Below, piece after piece: positions 38,010 through 50,000 of a stretch of 64,000 nucleotides of DNA (position 1 is the first letter of the stretch; each line of letters opens with the position of its first letter). The notes beneath the pieces are model-generated. The model was not told where the DNA came from and searched no databases. It was given only the letters and a program-made list of their open reading frames with translations. Where the stretch lies: NCBI GenBank assembly GCA_003116995.1, contig BDSL01000032.1:620001-684000 (forward strand), read 5' to 3'. The DNA is from Yamagishiella unicocca. Its lineage: Eukaryota; Chlorophyta; Chlorophyceae; Chlamydomonadales; Volvocaceae. The translations under genes were made by a program, and so were the position numbers.

Positions 38010-40824
38010 GCAACCCCCGAGGGCACCCCGCCTGCAGCGCGCGCGAAGGAGGAAATGTGCCTAGCACGCGGCGCTGCTGTCGGTGTGTGCATGTTGGCTT
38101 TGTCGTGTGTGCGCACTGTGTCATACATTGGGGGCCATGTAGGCGCGATGGAGCAATCGCGGCCTGTTCGAACAGCGAAGGTATTGGTGCACTATTGGTG
38201 CACTGGCGGTTGGTCATTGTTTCTTATACGTGTGTGTGTGTGTGACTGCTGTGCTGGGTCGTACTTTTCCAGGGATCTGCGGGACAGCTCTTTTCCGTCT
38301 TTCCTGGCATTAGCGGGGCCGGTAGGGCACTTGGCTCCTCCGTTTTGGCACGAGGTCCGGAGTGTGGGGCAATCGAGTGTTTCACGTTCGTTTTGATGTG
38401 TGTTTGTGTGTGGGGGGGGGTGCGAGGAAACCCGTGGGTCGGCACTGAAGGATACAACCGTTTAGAAACGTTTGGTACACACATGTTTGGGATTGCATTT
38501 TGGAGGATATGGTTTCGGTACCTAAGTCCGGAGGTCGGGTGTCGACCCCGGCTGCTACGCCTTAATGAACATGTGGGCATCGTCATGGTGTTTACTCCGT
38601 GGTACATGCGTACACCAGCGATTTAGCCCGCGGTTGTCAGGGAGCGGTTTCGGGCCCTGCGTCCGCTGTCGCTGCGGTCGCGATGGATGGCGCCCCTCTT
38701 GTACGTATGTGTGTGCTGCCTTGGCGCCTTGGAGGCATTGCAATGGCTTGGTAAATGAGCTAGCCGGCCAGGTGCATAGAAGCATGGCGCCGAAGGTCAT
38801 CTATCCGCATTGTTGCGGCGGCCTCCCGCATGTGGTGCACAGCACGTGACCAGCGAGCTCACCTTGTGGGGTATCAGTAAATCAGTTTCAGCACCCGTAA
38901 CGACGGGCGGTTTCAGGATATATGCCCGGAGGAGTGTTTCCTCGCGGTCGTAGGATACATGCCCTACCTACCTTCTGCACTGGCGCCCAGCGCCCTCTTT
39001 GGACGTCTTTGTCGGAATCGTCGAACTTGCAGGATCGGCATGGGCCGTGGCGTGGTGTCTTTAGATGAGTACGGGCCGGTAGCTGTCGGGCCCTTTCGGT
39101 GGGGCGGAGTTCCGTCACTCTCTCCCGCGCACCTACCCGGCATGTGCCACTGCATCGGCGGCGGCACCGCGCCTGGCGCGGAGGAGCCTGCCATCGCGGC
39201 ATGCTGCCATAACTGCGGGACGCCGCCGCCTGTATCCCTTCACCTCTTGGTCGTTGTCGTAACGTACGGCACGAGCTGCGCCGCCAGGAAGATTGTCAGT
39301 TCCTGGCCGGCGGGTGCCAGCCAAGCACTCGTCGGCGCAGCTCGCGAGAGTGGGGGGCGCGGAAAAGAAGCGGTTACTCGACGTGGGAAGTGTAGCTGCG
39401 CATAGGCTTCGAGACACATGGTTGCGTGCGCATGCTGGCGCACTTGGATTGACTGCCGAGAAACCTGATGATCTGGCCCGTCGGCGACCTGTTAAAAGGA
39501 GTGTGTGTGTGCGTGTGTGTGGGCGAAGCGAAGGATGCGATAGCGCCGAGTGATGATGTAGGAGTGGGTTCCAATCGGCATTAGGCACGCACACCGTGTC
39601 TCAGCTGACCCACATGGCTGCGAGCGGTTCCGTTGGATGCCTAGTCTGTGCCTAGTTGCTGTTGTCTAGAGGTCGGGTCGTAGGTGTACACGTTTGCATG
39701 TGGTGACCGTTACGGTAGCATGGGTCCCACTCCCTGTTGGATGCGAAAGAAACCTGGTCGTTGTTTAGATCACAGTGCCGTATCCCTCGGCGCCTCATGA
39801 ACGTGAAATGGATTCACATAGTTCACTTGTTACCAGGCCGGGACATGGCCCGCCCCACTTCCCAGCTGGCTGGCAGCAGCCCAGATCCACGCCCACCGCA
39901 ACATCAGCCGAAACCAAGCCCGGAAGTAAGCCAGCACATGCCAGCCAACCAACAAGCAATCACATAAGCCCCAGCACAGCGACCAACAGTCCGAGATCTT
40001 GCACAGTAAGCATCTCCACCATAACATGGTCGCCTCCTGCCTGCGTCAGAACCCATCACGGCAACATATGTATGACCCCCGCACCCCCACCTACCGGACA
40101 CGTACTCGGACACGTACCGGGCACGTGCTCGGATGACGACGCGACAACATCACCCAGCTGCCAAAATGCGAGATGGATGTTCCCATTGCAAGAGCCAGCC
40201 CACCAGAACGCAGCACCGCTTCAACCATGAACATGACAAACACACCGCCATCAGGGTGTCTTTTAAGGGTGTTCGTCACGCAATCTTCCACGTCGTATTC
40301 TCCGCGTCCGCTCCCAGCAGGGCACTAGGGCAGGAGGGCAGGCAGGCAGGTGCTCGTCGTTGCGCCCAACGCACTGTGCACCTGGACGACGCACGCAGCC
40401 CCAAGCGACGCGGCGGTGCTTGAGCCCCAGCACACGCACCGTTAACAACTGCTAGGTGTTATGTAGTTGCAGGGAGGGTGCACGTTCCGCGCGGCCAGGC
40501 TGCTGCCCCCGCACTGCTCGTCAGCTCCCCGCCGGCCCCCCCACCTCCGTCTCTTCCTTCCTGTACGACGGCCCGCGGGTCTCCTCTCCCCCCCACACAC
40601 GCAGGGTGGTTACCGTTTCTTTTATGCAACCCCCCCGCGCAGTGGCGGCACCAGTTCACTCTCTACCCACCCCAGGCTCGCCCCACTGGTCCGCCCAGCC
40701 AGTCCCTAGACGTACCGGCTGGAGCTGGGCGCTGGTGCGATTGCTTCCCTGCCTCCCGGTCCTGAGCTGCCACCCAACCCCACGTTTCGAAATCTCCATC
40801 CAGTATCTCCACCTAGCACATAAT

Positions 40825-40902
40825 TTCCTCCTCTGTCGGTTCACGGCTCTTTCCTCCTCTGTCGGTTCACGGCTCTTTCCTCCTCTGTCGGTTCACGGCT
40901 CT
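40825..40902. repeat. 26-bp tandem repeat, 3 copies
   Basis: Three identical units starting TTCCTCCTCTGTCGGTTCAC at 40825, 40851 and 40877. Confidence 0.9.
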
Positions 40903-41042
40903 TTCCTCGCCGCTGCGGTTGTGAGTCACTCCAAGGCAGTAGCAGCGGTGAAGTGTAAGGCCCCAGAAGAACCCGTCAACTCCCTGCGCTGTCGGTGTCC
41001 TTGAGCCCGCTGCTTGCCTCACCCCGTATCCCCCTCACCCCC

Positions 41043-44000
41043 TCACCTCCACCGCCCCCGCAGCCCCACCACTCGCAGCGCTGCGAAGGCCGCGGCCATG
41101 CCCGCCAATATCCCGTACATGCAGCCCAGCACTATCAGGTCCGTGTCCAGCATCCCCGAGTCAACCCCCAGCAGCGACAAAAACAGGCTGCCCTTGACCG
41201 CCGGCAGGCCCTGCGGCAGGTCCGGCGTGTCGAAGGTGAGCACCAGCGGCTTGAGCTCGTTGATGACCAGCGCCTCCCAGCAGAACCTGGAGGGCACAAG
41301 AGGAGACCCGTGGGTCGGCACTGAGAAGTAAGACGGATTAGGAACCCTTTGGTACTGGTACACTCGTTTCGGAGTTGCATGCTGGACCTGGAGGGAGGGG
41401 GAGAGGGTGATGACAGGTGACCCTACAACCCCACAACCGACCGCACCGCGTCCCTCCGCCGCCGCGGGAGCGCCGCCCCACTGGCAGGCCCCTAGGCCGC
41501 GACCCCTGTTGCCCACCTGATGGGGCTAAGGTAGACGATCCACCTCAGCCAGGCCACGATGGAGTCCTTATTGGCTAAGAAGCCGCTGAAGAGGGCGCAG
41601 ATGAGCAACAGCAGGTTGAGCAGCAGCACGGTGGCGCCGGGGCTGGACAAGGCGCAGCTGAGGGCGATGCAGGTGGCGCCTGGGAGGGGGGAGATGGGGG
41701 AAAGGCGTGGAAGGGGACGTGGGATGGAGGGGGCCCGCAGGAGGAGGCGACAGGGACTTGAAGGGCGCGACTGCAAGGGCCGGACTGCTTGAGGCGACGA
41801 GGCGGGGCAGAGTGGGGTGCATTGGCTGGTCTACAGAGGTAGGGCGCATTGGCTGGTCTGCAGAGGTGGGGCGCATTGGCTGGTCTGCAGAGGTGGGGCA
41901 CATTGGCTGGTCTGCAGGGAGCACATGCACTGCGCTGGCTGAGAGCGCACGTTGCTGCAGGACGCCAGGGTGCTTGCAGGTCTACCAGGGAATGTGCCAG
42001 CAGCTGGCGACGACAGCCGCGCCAACGCAAGCCTTCGACGCTCGTGCCAAACCCAGCCAGCCAGCCACCCCCTCACCTGCCAGGCATGACATGGTCGTGA
42101 AGGCGCCCAGGAAGGTGAAGAAGGCGGCGGCCTGCTTCCGGAGCCCCATGAGCCTGCAGGGCGGGGGCAGGAGGCCGGGCCAGGGGGCAAGGGAATCGGG
42201 GAGGGAGCATATGGAACAGGAAGCCCTAGGCGGCAGCAGCTGTCATACCCACCATGAACCTCTCTGTTGCTATCGGGCAGCTGCACACGCAGATGTACAC
42301 AAACGGCGCTAACTCCGCGCCCCACCCCGCGCGCGCTCCACCCCGCCCCTGGGCCTCTCCCTGTTGCCCACCAGTAGAAGGGCGCTCCGAAGGCCCAAGC
42401 GGGCGCCGCGCGAAGCAGCACCCCGTCCATCACCAGCTTGGCTGCCATGTACGGCAGCACGCCGTACGACCGGCGCAGCAGGTCTCGGTCCACGTTGGCT
42501 CTCTCCGGGTAGATTCCGTCCACCGCCGAGGTGGCGAAGCAGGCCAGCAGCATGACGGCGAAGAACAGCGCGCCCACGCGGTTCTGGGCGCCTGCAGCAG
42601 CAGCAGGCGGAGGAGGAGGGGGGGTTCGGGGGGTGGGCGCGGAGCAGAGTGCACACGACATGGGAGCAGGAGAGAAAGGGGGGAAGGAGATGCATGGAGG
42701 GGAGGGCGGGAGCTGGCGCGGGTGGGCGCGGCGGTGGGCATGGCGGTAGCGCCCATCATATAAATCGGTGCGGCAAGCAAGCGACTGTTTGAAGCTGTCC
42801 TCGTCACATCCTGCCTGCTGTTGGCGTGTCTAGGCCCCAGTCCGGGCTATGCGTGCCTGGAACCCCGCTCTGTGCGTGCCTGGAGCCCCCCCTCTCTCTC
42901 TTCCTGTGTCGGCCCGCCAGTTTCCCCCAGTCCTTCGCCCGGCAGAGCAGCCGCCGCACTGCCCCCACCTGACACGTTGAGGTCGGTGCCGCTGAACACG
43001 GCGCCCACCAGCAGCCCGATGGCCCCCGTCACCACCAAGTGCAGCCCCGCCAGGAACGGGTTTCGGAGCATGTCCAGCCCGCTGCGCCACGTCACCACGC
43101 CCAGCTCCAGCCACACCCGCGACGCCCGCACGCGCCAGCCGTCGCCGCCGCTGCGCTCCCGCACCAGCGCCCGCACGTAGTCCACGTCGCCGTCTCCGCC
43201 GCGGCCGCCGCCGCCGCCGCCGTCGCCCCGATCCTGTGACGACAGCAACAGTGACTGCGGCGGCTGCGAGCCTGCGGTCACGGCGGCGGCGGCGGCGGCG
43301 CTGGCGCTATGGAAGTCGCACAGTCGCGCCACGTCCTTGGCGTTCTCCGCGACCACCAAGTCAAGCAGGTGGTCCGCGAGGGGCACGTCAGGCGGCGGCG
43401 GCGGCAGCCCCGCCGCCGCCACTACCGCCGCCAGGCTGCCCGGCGGGCCGGCGGCGGCGACTCGGCCGCCCGCCATGAGGCACACCGAATCCAGCCCCGC
43501 GAACAGCGCCAGTGACGGCTGGTGCAAGGACGCAACGACCACTCGGCCGCCGGCGGCGACGGAGCGCAGGACCGCCATCATGGCCCTGGCGGTGGCGGAG
43601 TCCAGGCCCGACAGCGGCTCGTCCAGCAGCAGCAGCGGCGGGTCGGACACCAGCTCCAGGGCGGCGGCGACGCGGAGGCGCTCGCCGCCGGAGAGGGTGG
43701 AGCCGCCAGAGGACAGCGTGACGCCGCCGCCGGGCCACACGACGCGCTGGGCCAGGTGGGCGATGCCCAGCTCCCGCAGCACGGACCCCACGCGGGACTG
43801 CGGGGGTGGTGGTGGGGTGGTGGGGTGCTGGTGGTTTCGAGGGAGACCCGTGGATGCCCGAAAAACCCGTTCAGAACAGGCGTTTTGAGATGCATGGTGG
43901 TGGTGGTGGTGGTGGTGGTGGGGTGGTGGTGGTGGTGGTGGTGGGGCGGGGTGGCGGTGGTGGTGGTGGTGGGGCGGGGTGGTGGTGGGGTGGCGTGCGG

Positions 44001-47000
44001 GCGGGGTGGTGGGTGGATGCCGAAGGGGCTGCGGCGATGAGGGCGGCGTGGGCAGGCTTCATTGCGTGGCGCTGCTCTGACCCCTCCCCGAGTGTGTGCG
44101 TGTGTGTTTCATGGTGGAACACGTCTGCGGCCGCCCCGCCGCACCACCACCAGCGTGAGCAGCTTCCCTTCCGCAGCCCACCCAGGCACCACCTTTCGGA
44201 GGCGCTTAAAACACACCACGACTTCCTCCCTAACCCTAGGCACTCCGGCGCCGCGAGCCAAGCCAAGCTGAGGAACTCCCTACCCACCCACCCACCCACC
44301 CACCCGTCTTCCTCGGAACCCACCTGCACGTGCTGCCGCCCGCGCCGCAGCTCCCGCCAGCTCAGCCGGAGCGCCGCGTGCGCCGCCACGCACTCAGCCA
44401 CCGTCAGCGAGCGCCCCAGCAGGTCGTGCTGCGGCACGTGGCCCACCAGCGCCGCCAGGTGGCGGGGGGCGGACACGACGCGACCGTCCAGGGCCACGCT
44501 GCCGCTCAGGCGCCAGTGCCAGCCGGGCTGGATAAGGCCCGCGAGGACGTTCAGCAGCGTGGTCTTGCCGGAGCCGGAAGGGCCGATGATGCCCAAAACC
44601 TGGCGGGGGTTGCGAGGAGGTTTTATGAGAGAATTCGCGAAGGGGGAGCGGGGGGAGGGAGGGGAAGAGAGGGGGAGAGCGGGGGAGAGGGGGAGAGATA
44701 CAGAGAGGGGGAAGAGAGGGGGAGAGGGAGGGAGGGACGGCGTGGGAAGGGGACAGGCGCCGGTAGGCTGGGTACACGTCAGCGAAGCTGCCAACAATTG
44801 ATGACGCGATGAAGACCGCGTCGCTGCAAACCGTGCGTCATAGCCTTCATCCATCAGATCCACATCTTATTATGTTGTTATTTGGATCAGAACACAGATT
44901 AAACGTATGTGCGATAGCGGGAATTCAGGGTTGTAGGTTTTGTATTACTTATTACAGAATTTATGGTTATACGGTCCGCGATGCTCCCATGTATCTGTAT
45001 CTCTTATTATTATCTAGTAACCTCTTATTAGAATGCCCTTTGTGCTAATATTCCTTTTGCTGGTTAGCGCGGTGGTTAGAACGTCTGTGTGGGCTGTGCC
45101 TGTTCCATGCTCGCCCCCATGCCACTTGCCGGCTCCATTTTGTGTCTGCTCTGCCCGGGTTGTTTTTGTTGTCGAACTTTCGTGCGGGTTGTGCGTTTCA
45201 TTTTGTGGTATCGGGCGGTTGGCTATGCTGTTGTGTCTTGGCTGCTGTTTGGGCGGGTGGCGTTTATTGTGCCTTTCGAGGCTTTCCTGTGCCCTTCGGG
45301 GCGTCTGCTGGGTTCAGCCCCGGCTGTCGTGTGGTGAGGCCCGGCATGGCAGCAAGATTTGGCAGGAACCGTGTACGGCATCACCGTATCCCGTAACTAT
45401 GCTTCCCAGACACCGTGTACGGGCATCACCTTATCCCGTCAACTGCATCCTAATAACCGTGTACGGCATCACCATATCCCGATGACTGCATCCCAGGAAC
45501 CGTGTACGGCATTATCACCGTATCCGGTTAAACTATGTTCCAGGAACCTTGTAATCCGTCACCGCATCCCCTTGACATTACGCTGGTACCAGAAGCCAGC
45601 GCTAGCAGCCAGCAGATGCCCCAAAATTCACAACGAGAAACAGGTACCCCATCGCCGCGCCCAAGAATTTTGCCCAAGCAAACCGTGCACAGTGCGACTT
45701 TTATGCAACGAGTAAACATACTTTTCCTTCAAATGCATCCATCTGTCACTGCTGACGACCCGTCTCCGGGCGCTTCGTCTCTGGCTTACCTCCCCACTGG
45801 CAGCCCGCCCCGAGACACCGTGCAGGAGGGTAACGGAGGGCAGCTGGCGCCAGGGCGGCACCGGCGACCGGCTGGGACACGTGGCGAGGTGCAGGGACTG
45901 CCAGCTAGGGGCGAGCAGGCGGGGGAAGGCAGGGGGGGGGCGGCGGAGTGTTGGTGGTCGTGCGGCAGGTGATACATGGCAGGTCAACGCCAAGGTTGGG
46001 CCCAGGACCGGGTTCGTGGTACACGGCAGCAACTCCTTTAGTGACGCAAAGCGAAAGCCGTGGGCTGGTGACGTTGCGTTACGCTGCGTTGCGTTGCGGG
46101 GCGGGGCGGTACTGCTGGACCGCTGGGTGCCTCCTCCACAAGCCGCCTTTGAGCAATGGCCGCCGGCGGTGGCGGCCCTCCTCCCGCCTCTCCGCCCCTC
46201 CTCGCCGATCGCCGCAGGCCCCCTCTCCCCACGCCCCTTCCCGACCCCCCTAGCGCCCACCCTCGCATGCCACACACGGCCTGCGCCACGCGACTACGTA
46301 ACACATTCCTCACCTCAGCTCCCGAACCACGGCTCTGTCGCCGCCGCCCATCGCAGCCGCCGCCTCGGCAACCGCCTCGGCAACCGACGCCTCCAACCCG
46401 CCGTTCGCAACGCCCGCCTCCATGGCCGCCGCCGCGCCCAGCGCAGCCTCCTTGCCGCCGCCCACCCCGCCGCTGCCCGTCAACGCGCCGCCGTTGCTGC
46501 TGCAGCTGGCCTGCTCCGCGCTCGCCGACACGCTCATATGCGGCGTGCCCTGAGAGGCCGTCGCCAGCTGCCCGGGCAGCCGCTGCAGTTGTTGATCGCC
46601 AAGCGGCGCCTGGCTGCATGCTGCCGCCGGCTCCCCCACCGCCGCCGCCGGCTCCACCACCAGCACCGCCGCCGCCACCGCCGCCGCGTCGTCTGCACCG
46701 TCCTCTTCCTCCTGCCCCTCACCCACCGGCCCGGGCACCACCTGCGGACCCAGCCTCCCCGGCCCGGTGGCTCGCACAAAGGACACGGCTGCGGCGGCTG
46801 CGGTGGCTGCTACCAGCATCAGCGCCATGATTGGGATCCAGGCGATGATTGGCGCCAGAGCCAGCGGCTCCTTCTCGTCGCCACCCTCTGCGAGGTGCAC
46901 GGTTGTGGTGTGTTCATTTGCCGCAAAGCAAAGCAAAGCAAAGCAAAGCAAAGCAAAGCAAAGCAAAGCGAAAGGACACAGAAAGCCAGCAGCCCGCGCG

Positions 47001-50000
47001 GGGCGTTATCGCACAACCCAGCGGCGGTACGTGTGGTGTGTTTCGTGCGTGCCCAGTACGAAGTAAGCCTGTCACCCGCGCCCATCCCGGGGCCCCCGCC
47101 CCCGAGGTCTCAGCCCCCACCCGTCAAGATTGTGATGGTGCCGTTAACGGGGTCCAAGCACTCGGTTGTCTTGCAGGACGCGGGGATGGCCGCGATGGGC
47201 AGGCCGCCCAGCTCGATCTTACAGCTGGTGACGCCCTCCGTCGTGGTGGCGCCCAAGCCCCCCTCGGAGCCGCACACGATGCCCACGCTGCCCTTGAGGT
47301 TGACAAAGGTGGCCTCGGTGATGGTGCCGTCGGCTGCGGGCCCCGGTGGGTGGGTGGGTTTCAAGGAAGACCCGTGGATGCGAGAAAAACCGTTAAGAAC
47401 AGACCGTTCGAGGTGCATGCTGGAGAACTTGGGTGAGGAAAAGACGAAGGTCGTGGGTGGATGCGCGGGTTGCGAAGTTACTTGCTACCACTCCTTTATT
47501 ACTCAAAAGGCATTTCCCCACTCGTGGCTTCAGTCCTTGGGCCTTCCCGTCAATAACGGCGTTGCTGACCTTTGGCCAGTAGGAAGACCAAGTGTCACAG
47601 CAGCTCCCCAGCCCCAGCTGATCTGCACTCACAGCAGCTCCCCAGCCCCAGCCCGCTCGGTCGCACCATTCGAGCAGCCCTTGGGGCACTCGCACTTGAT
47701 GACCGGGCAGCGCACCCTGCCGCTGCCCACCGTGAAGTTGCAGGCCCAGCCCGTGCACACCACGGAGGCGTCTCGCGGCATGCCCGTCAGCCGGAAGGCC
47801 ATGCGGCAGTACGGCGACGCGCCCACGGGGCTGTTGCTGGACACCACGCCGGCGCCCACCGCGAGTTCGCTCAGGTCGCTGCCGAGGCCTGCGGGCGGGG
47901 CGGGTGGCGGGGGTGGCGGGGGTTGTGAGGATGTACCAAACGTTTCCTAATCGGTATTACTTTCCAGTGCCGACCCACGGGTTTCCTTCGTACCCGCCCC
48001 GCTCCCCGCGCGCCATCTCCGCCTCACCTGGCTTGGTGGTGCTGCACGTGAAGTCCACTTCGCTGCCCAGGATGCCCGCCACCAGGGGGTCCTTCAGCTG
48101 GCAGGCGTAGTGCTTCTTGGCGGTGCGGGAGCGGTACAGCGGGGACAGCAGGCACTGGCCGGTGGAGGAACCGAGAGAGGCCTGCGGGGGCAGCGGGGGG
48201 TGGGCGGCAGTCCAAAAAGAAGGGGGCAGCCCAAGGCGGGGTCGGAGGGAAGCCGTTGGTGGTTCAGTCCGCACGAGCTCAACGAGCGAGGAAGGCGGGA
48301 GTTGCGAGGAAGGCGGGGGCTGGCATGGAGACCGGAAGGCGGGGCACGGGGAGGGGAGAGGTGACGGCGCGGGGGAGAAGGGGCGATGGCGGGTGGGGCC
48401 GCGTGAGGGCTGGAGCCTTCTTTACGTGTGGCCTGTGAGGCCGTGCGTGTGCGGTGCGTGCGGTGCGCCATTGCCGCAACCAAACGACAAGCGCGTGTTG
48501 AAAACCTTTTTCGCCTGGCTTTTACTTCTCTTATGGCTCAACCTACAGGTTCCCTCTCAACCCACTCTCGGGGCCGCATCGCTCCACTCGCCCCACCTTG
48601 CACGACGAGTCCGAGCTGCACAGCACGCAGCCGCTACCGCTGAAGCCGCTGGGGCATGCGTTGCACAGCACGCCGTACGGGTCCCAGTCGTACCCTGCGG
48701 GGCAGGCGCCTGCGGCAGCAGCAGCAGCGGCCGCCGCCGCCAGCGGTAGGGGTACATTTTAACACACCGCTGAGCCGCGGGCGTTTGTGTGTGTGGGAGT
48801 GTGTGTTCACTGACGGCGAAGCTGCGAAACTCCGGGTGCGTTAACTGCACCGTGTGAAACGCCATGTGTATGAAGTGCACCGCTCCAGCTGAGTGCGCAG
48901 CGTCACGGTCGCTGCAGGCCTCCAATCTCGCGGCGGACCCATGCCACCAGGCCTCCCCTTACCATGCCAGTCAGGCACGCAAAACACGGTGCTGGTCGGT
49001 GGTGCCGGTTACCGCCAGTCAGGCATCGGTGAGCAATGCGGGCATGCGACACGCGTATATGACGAGGTGACGCAAGGCTCGGCTTTTGGAGGAGGCACGG
49101 CGGGCGACTCACCATTCACCGAAGGCACAGAGCTCGTGTTCGTGTTGGCGCTGGGACACGCGGGCGCCGGGGGGGTTGGCGGCGGCGGCGGCGGCCCGGG
49201 CAGCTGCAGGGCCGAAGCCAGCACGCCCCCACTCGCCGGGCAGTAGCCCCAAGGCATGGCGCACTGGCCCCCGGACGCTGCGAGGGGGCACCAGCAGGCC
49301 CGTGGGGGGTGAGGCATGGCCAGGGCGGGCCGAGTACGGCAGCGGGTAGCAAGGAAAGCCGTACAACGAACCAGAATTATAACGGCAATGGGTGGACAAT
49401 CTGACGTGCTGCAGAAAGCGCTGAATCTCGTGACGAATCCATTCGTTAAGGCGGTCGCTGTGACAGGTGCGCTGCTCGCGCGATCTGGTGTGCCATCGAG
49501 GACTGAGCCGCTAGAAGCCGCGGACATCAACCACGAACCCTCGCCTCACCCGACCACCCGCAGTCGCACACGCAGCTGGCGGAGCTGTTCACGCTTGCAC
49601 AGCGCCCGAAGTCGCCGCAGTAGGAAGGGCAGTCCAGGATGGCCTGCGGGTCATTTGGATGGACGCAACACAGGGCGCCCGCGGGTGCTGCAACTCAAGA
49701 GCGATATCGTCATACACGAGATTGCGGCCGCGAGAGCAGGTGTGTGGCAGGCCCATTAGCAGGTGTGTGGCAGGCCCATTAGCAGGTGTGTGGCAGGCCC
49801 ATCAGCAGGTGTGTGGCAGGCCCATCGGCGAGTTGCAGGGGTAACGACCGTATGTCCTCAGGACTGCTGCCTCGCCGACCCAGGGGTCACTTCACAGCTT
49901 CTCCCTCGCGGCCCCAGGGGCACTCGGACACGCCCACCTTGGCCGTAAGCGTGGCATTGAGCGTGATGTTGGCGTACGAGTCCTGCAGCTCGCCGAACAA

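Larger units (their letters stand above)
35902..41042. other. Convergent intergenic region between GAF-kinase and ABCG genes
   Basis: No gene that I can support. Contents: three imperfect about 30-bp units at about 36880-36970; a 45-bp duplication starting at 37073 and 37118; a TGG microsatellite at 37943-38009; family B and C repeat copies near 38425 and 39363; a reverse family C copy at 40604; three exact 26-bp units at 40825-40902. A 183-aa open frame at 37372-37923 is discussed under findings. Confidence 0.6.

Noticed and set aside
37872..38396. Frame with a long tryptophan or valine run
   Set aside because: It is created by the TGG microsatellite.
45881..47950. A 689-aa open frame on the + strand
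   Set aside because: It is antisense to ABCG exons 7-9 on the - strand, which show conserved cysteines and consistent splice sites. Its composition is typical of a shadow frame.
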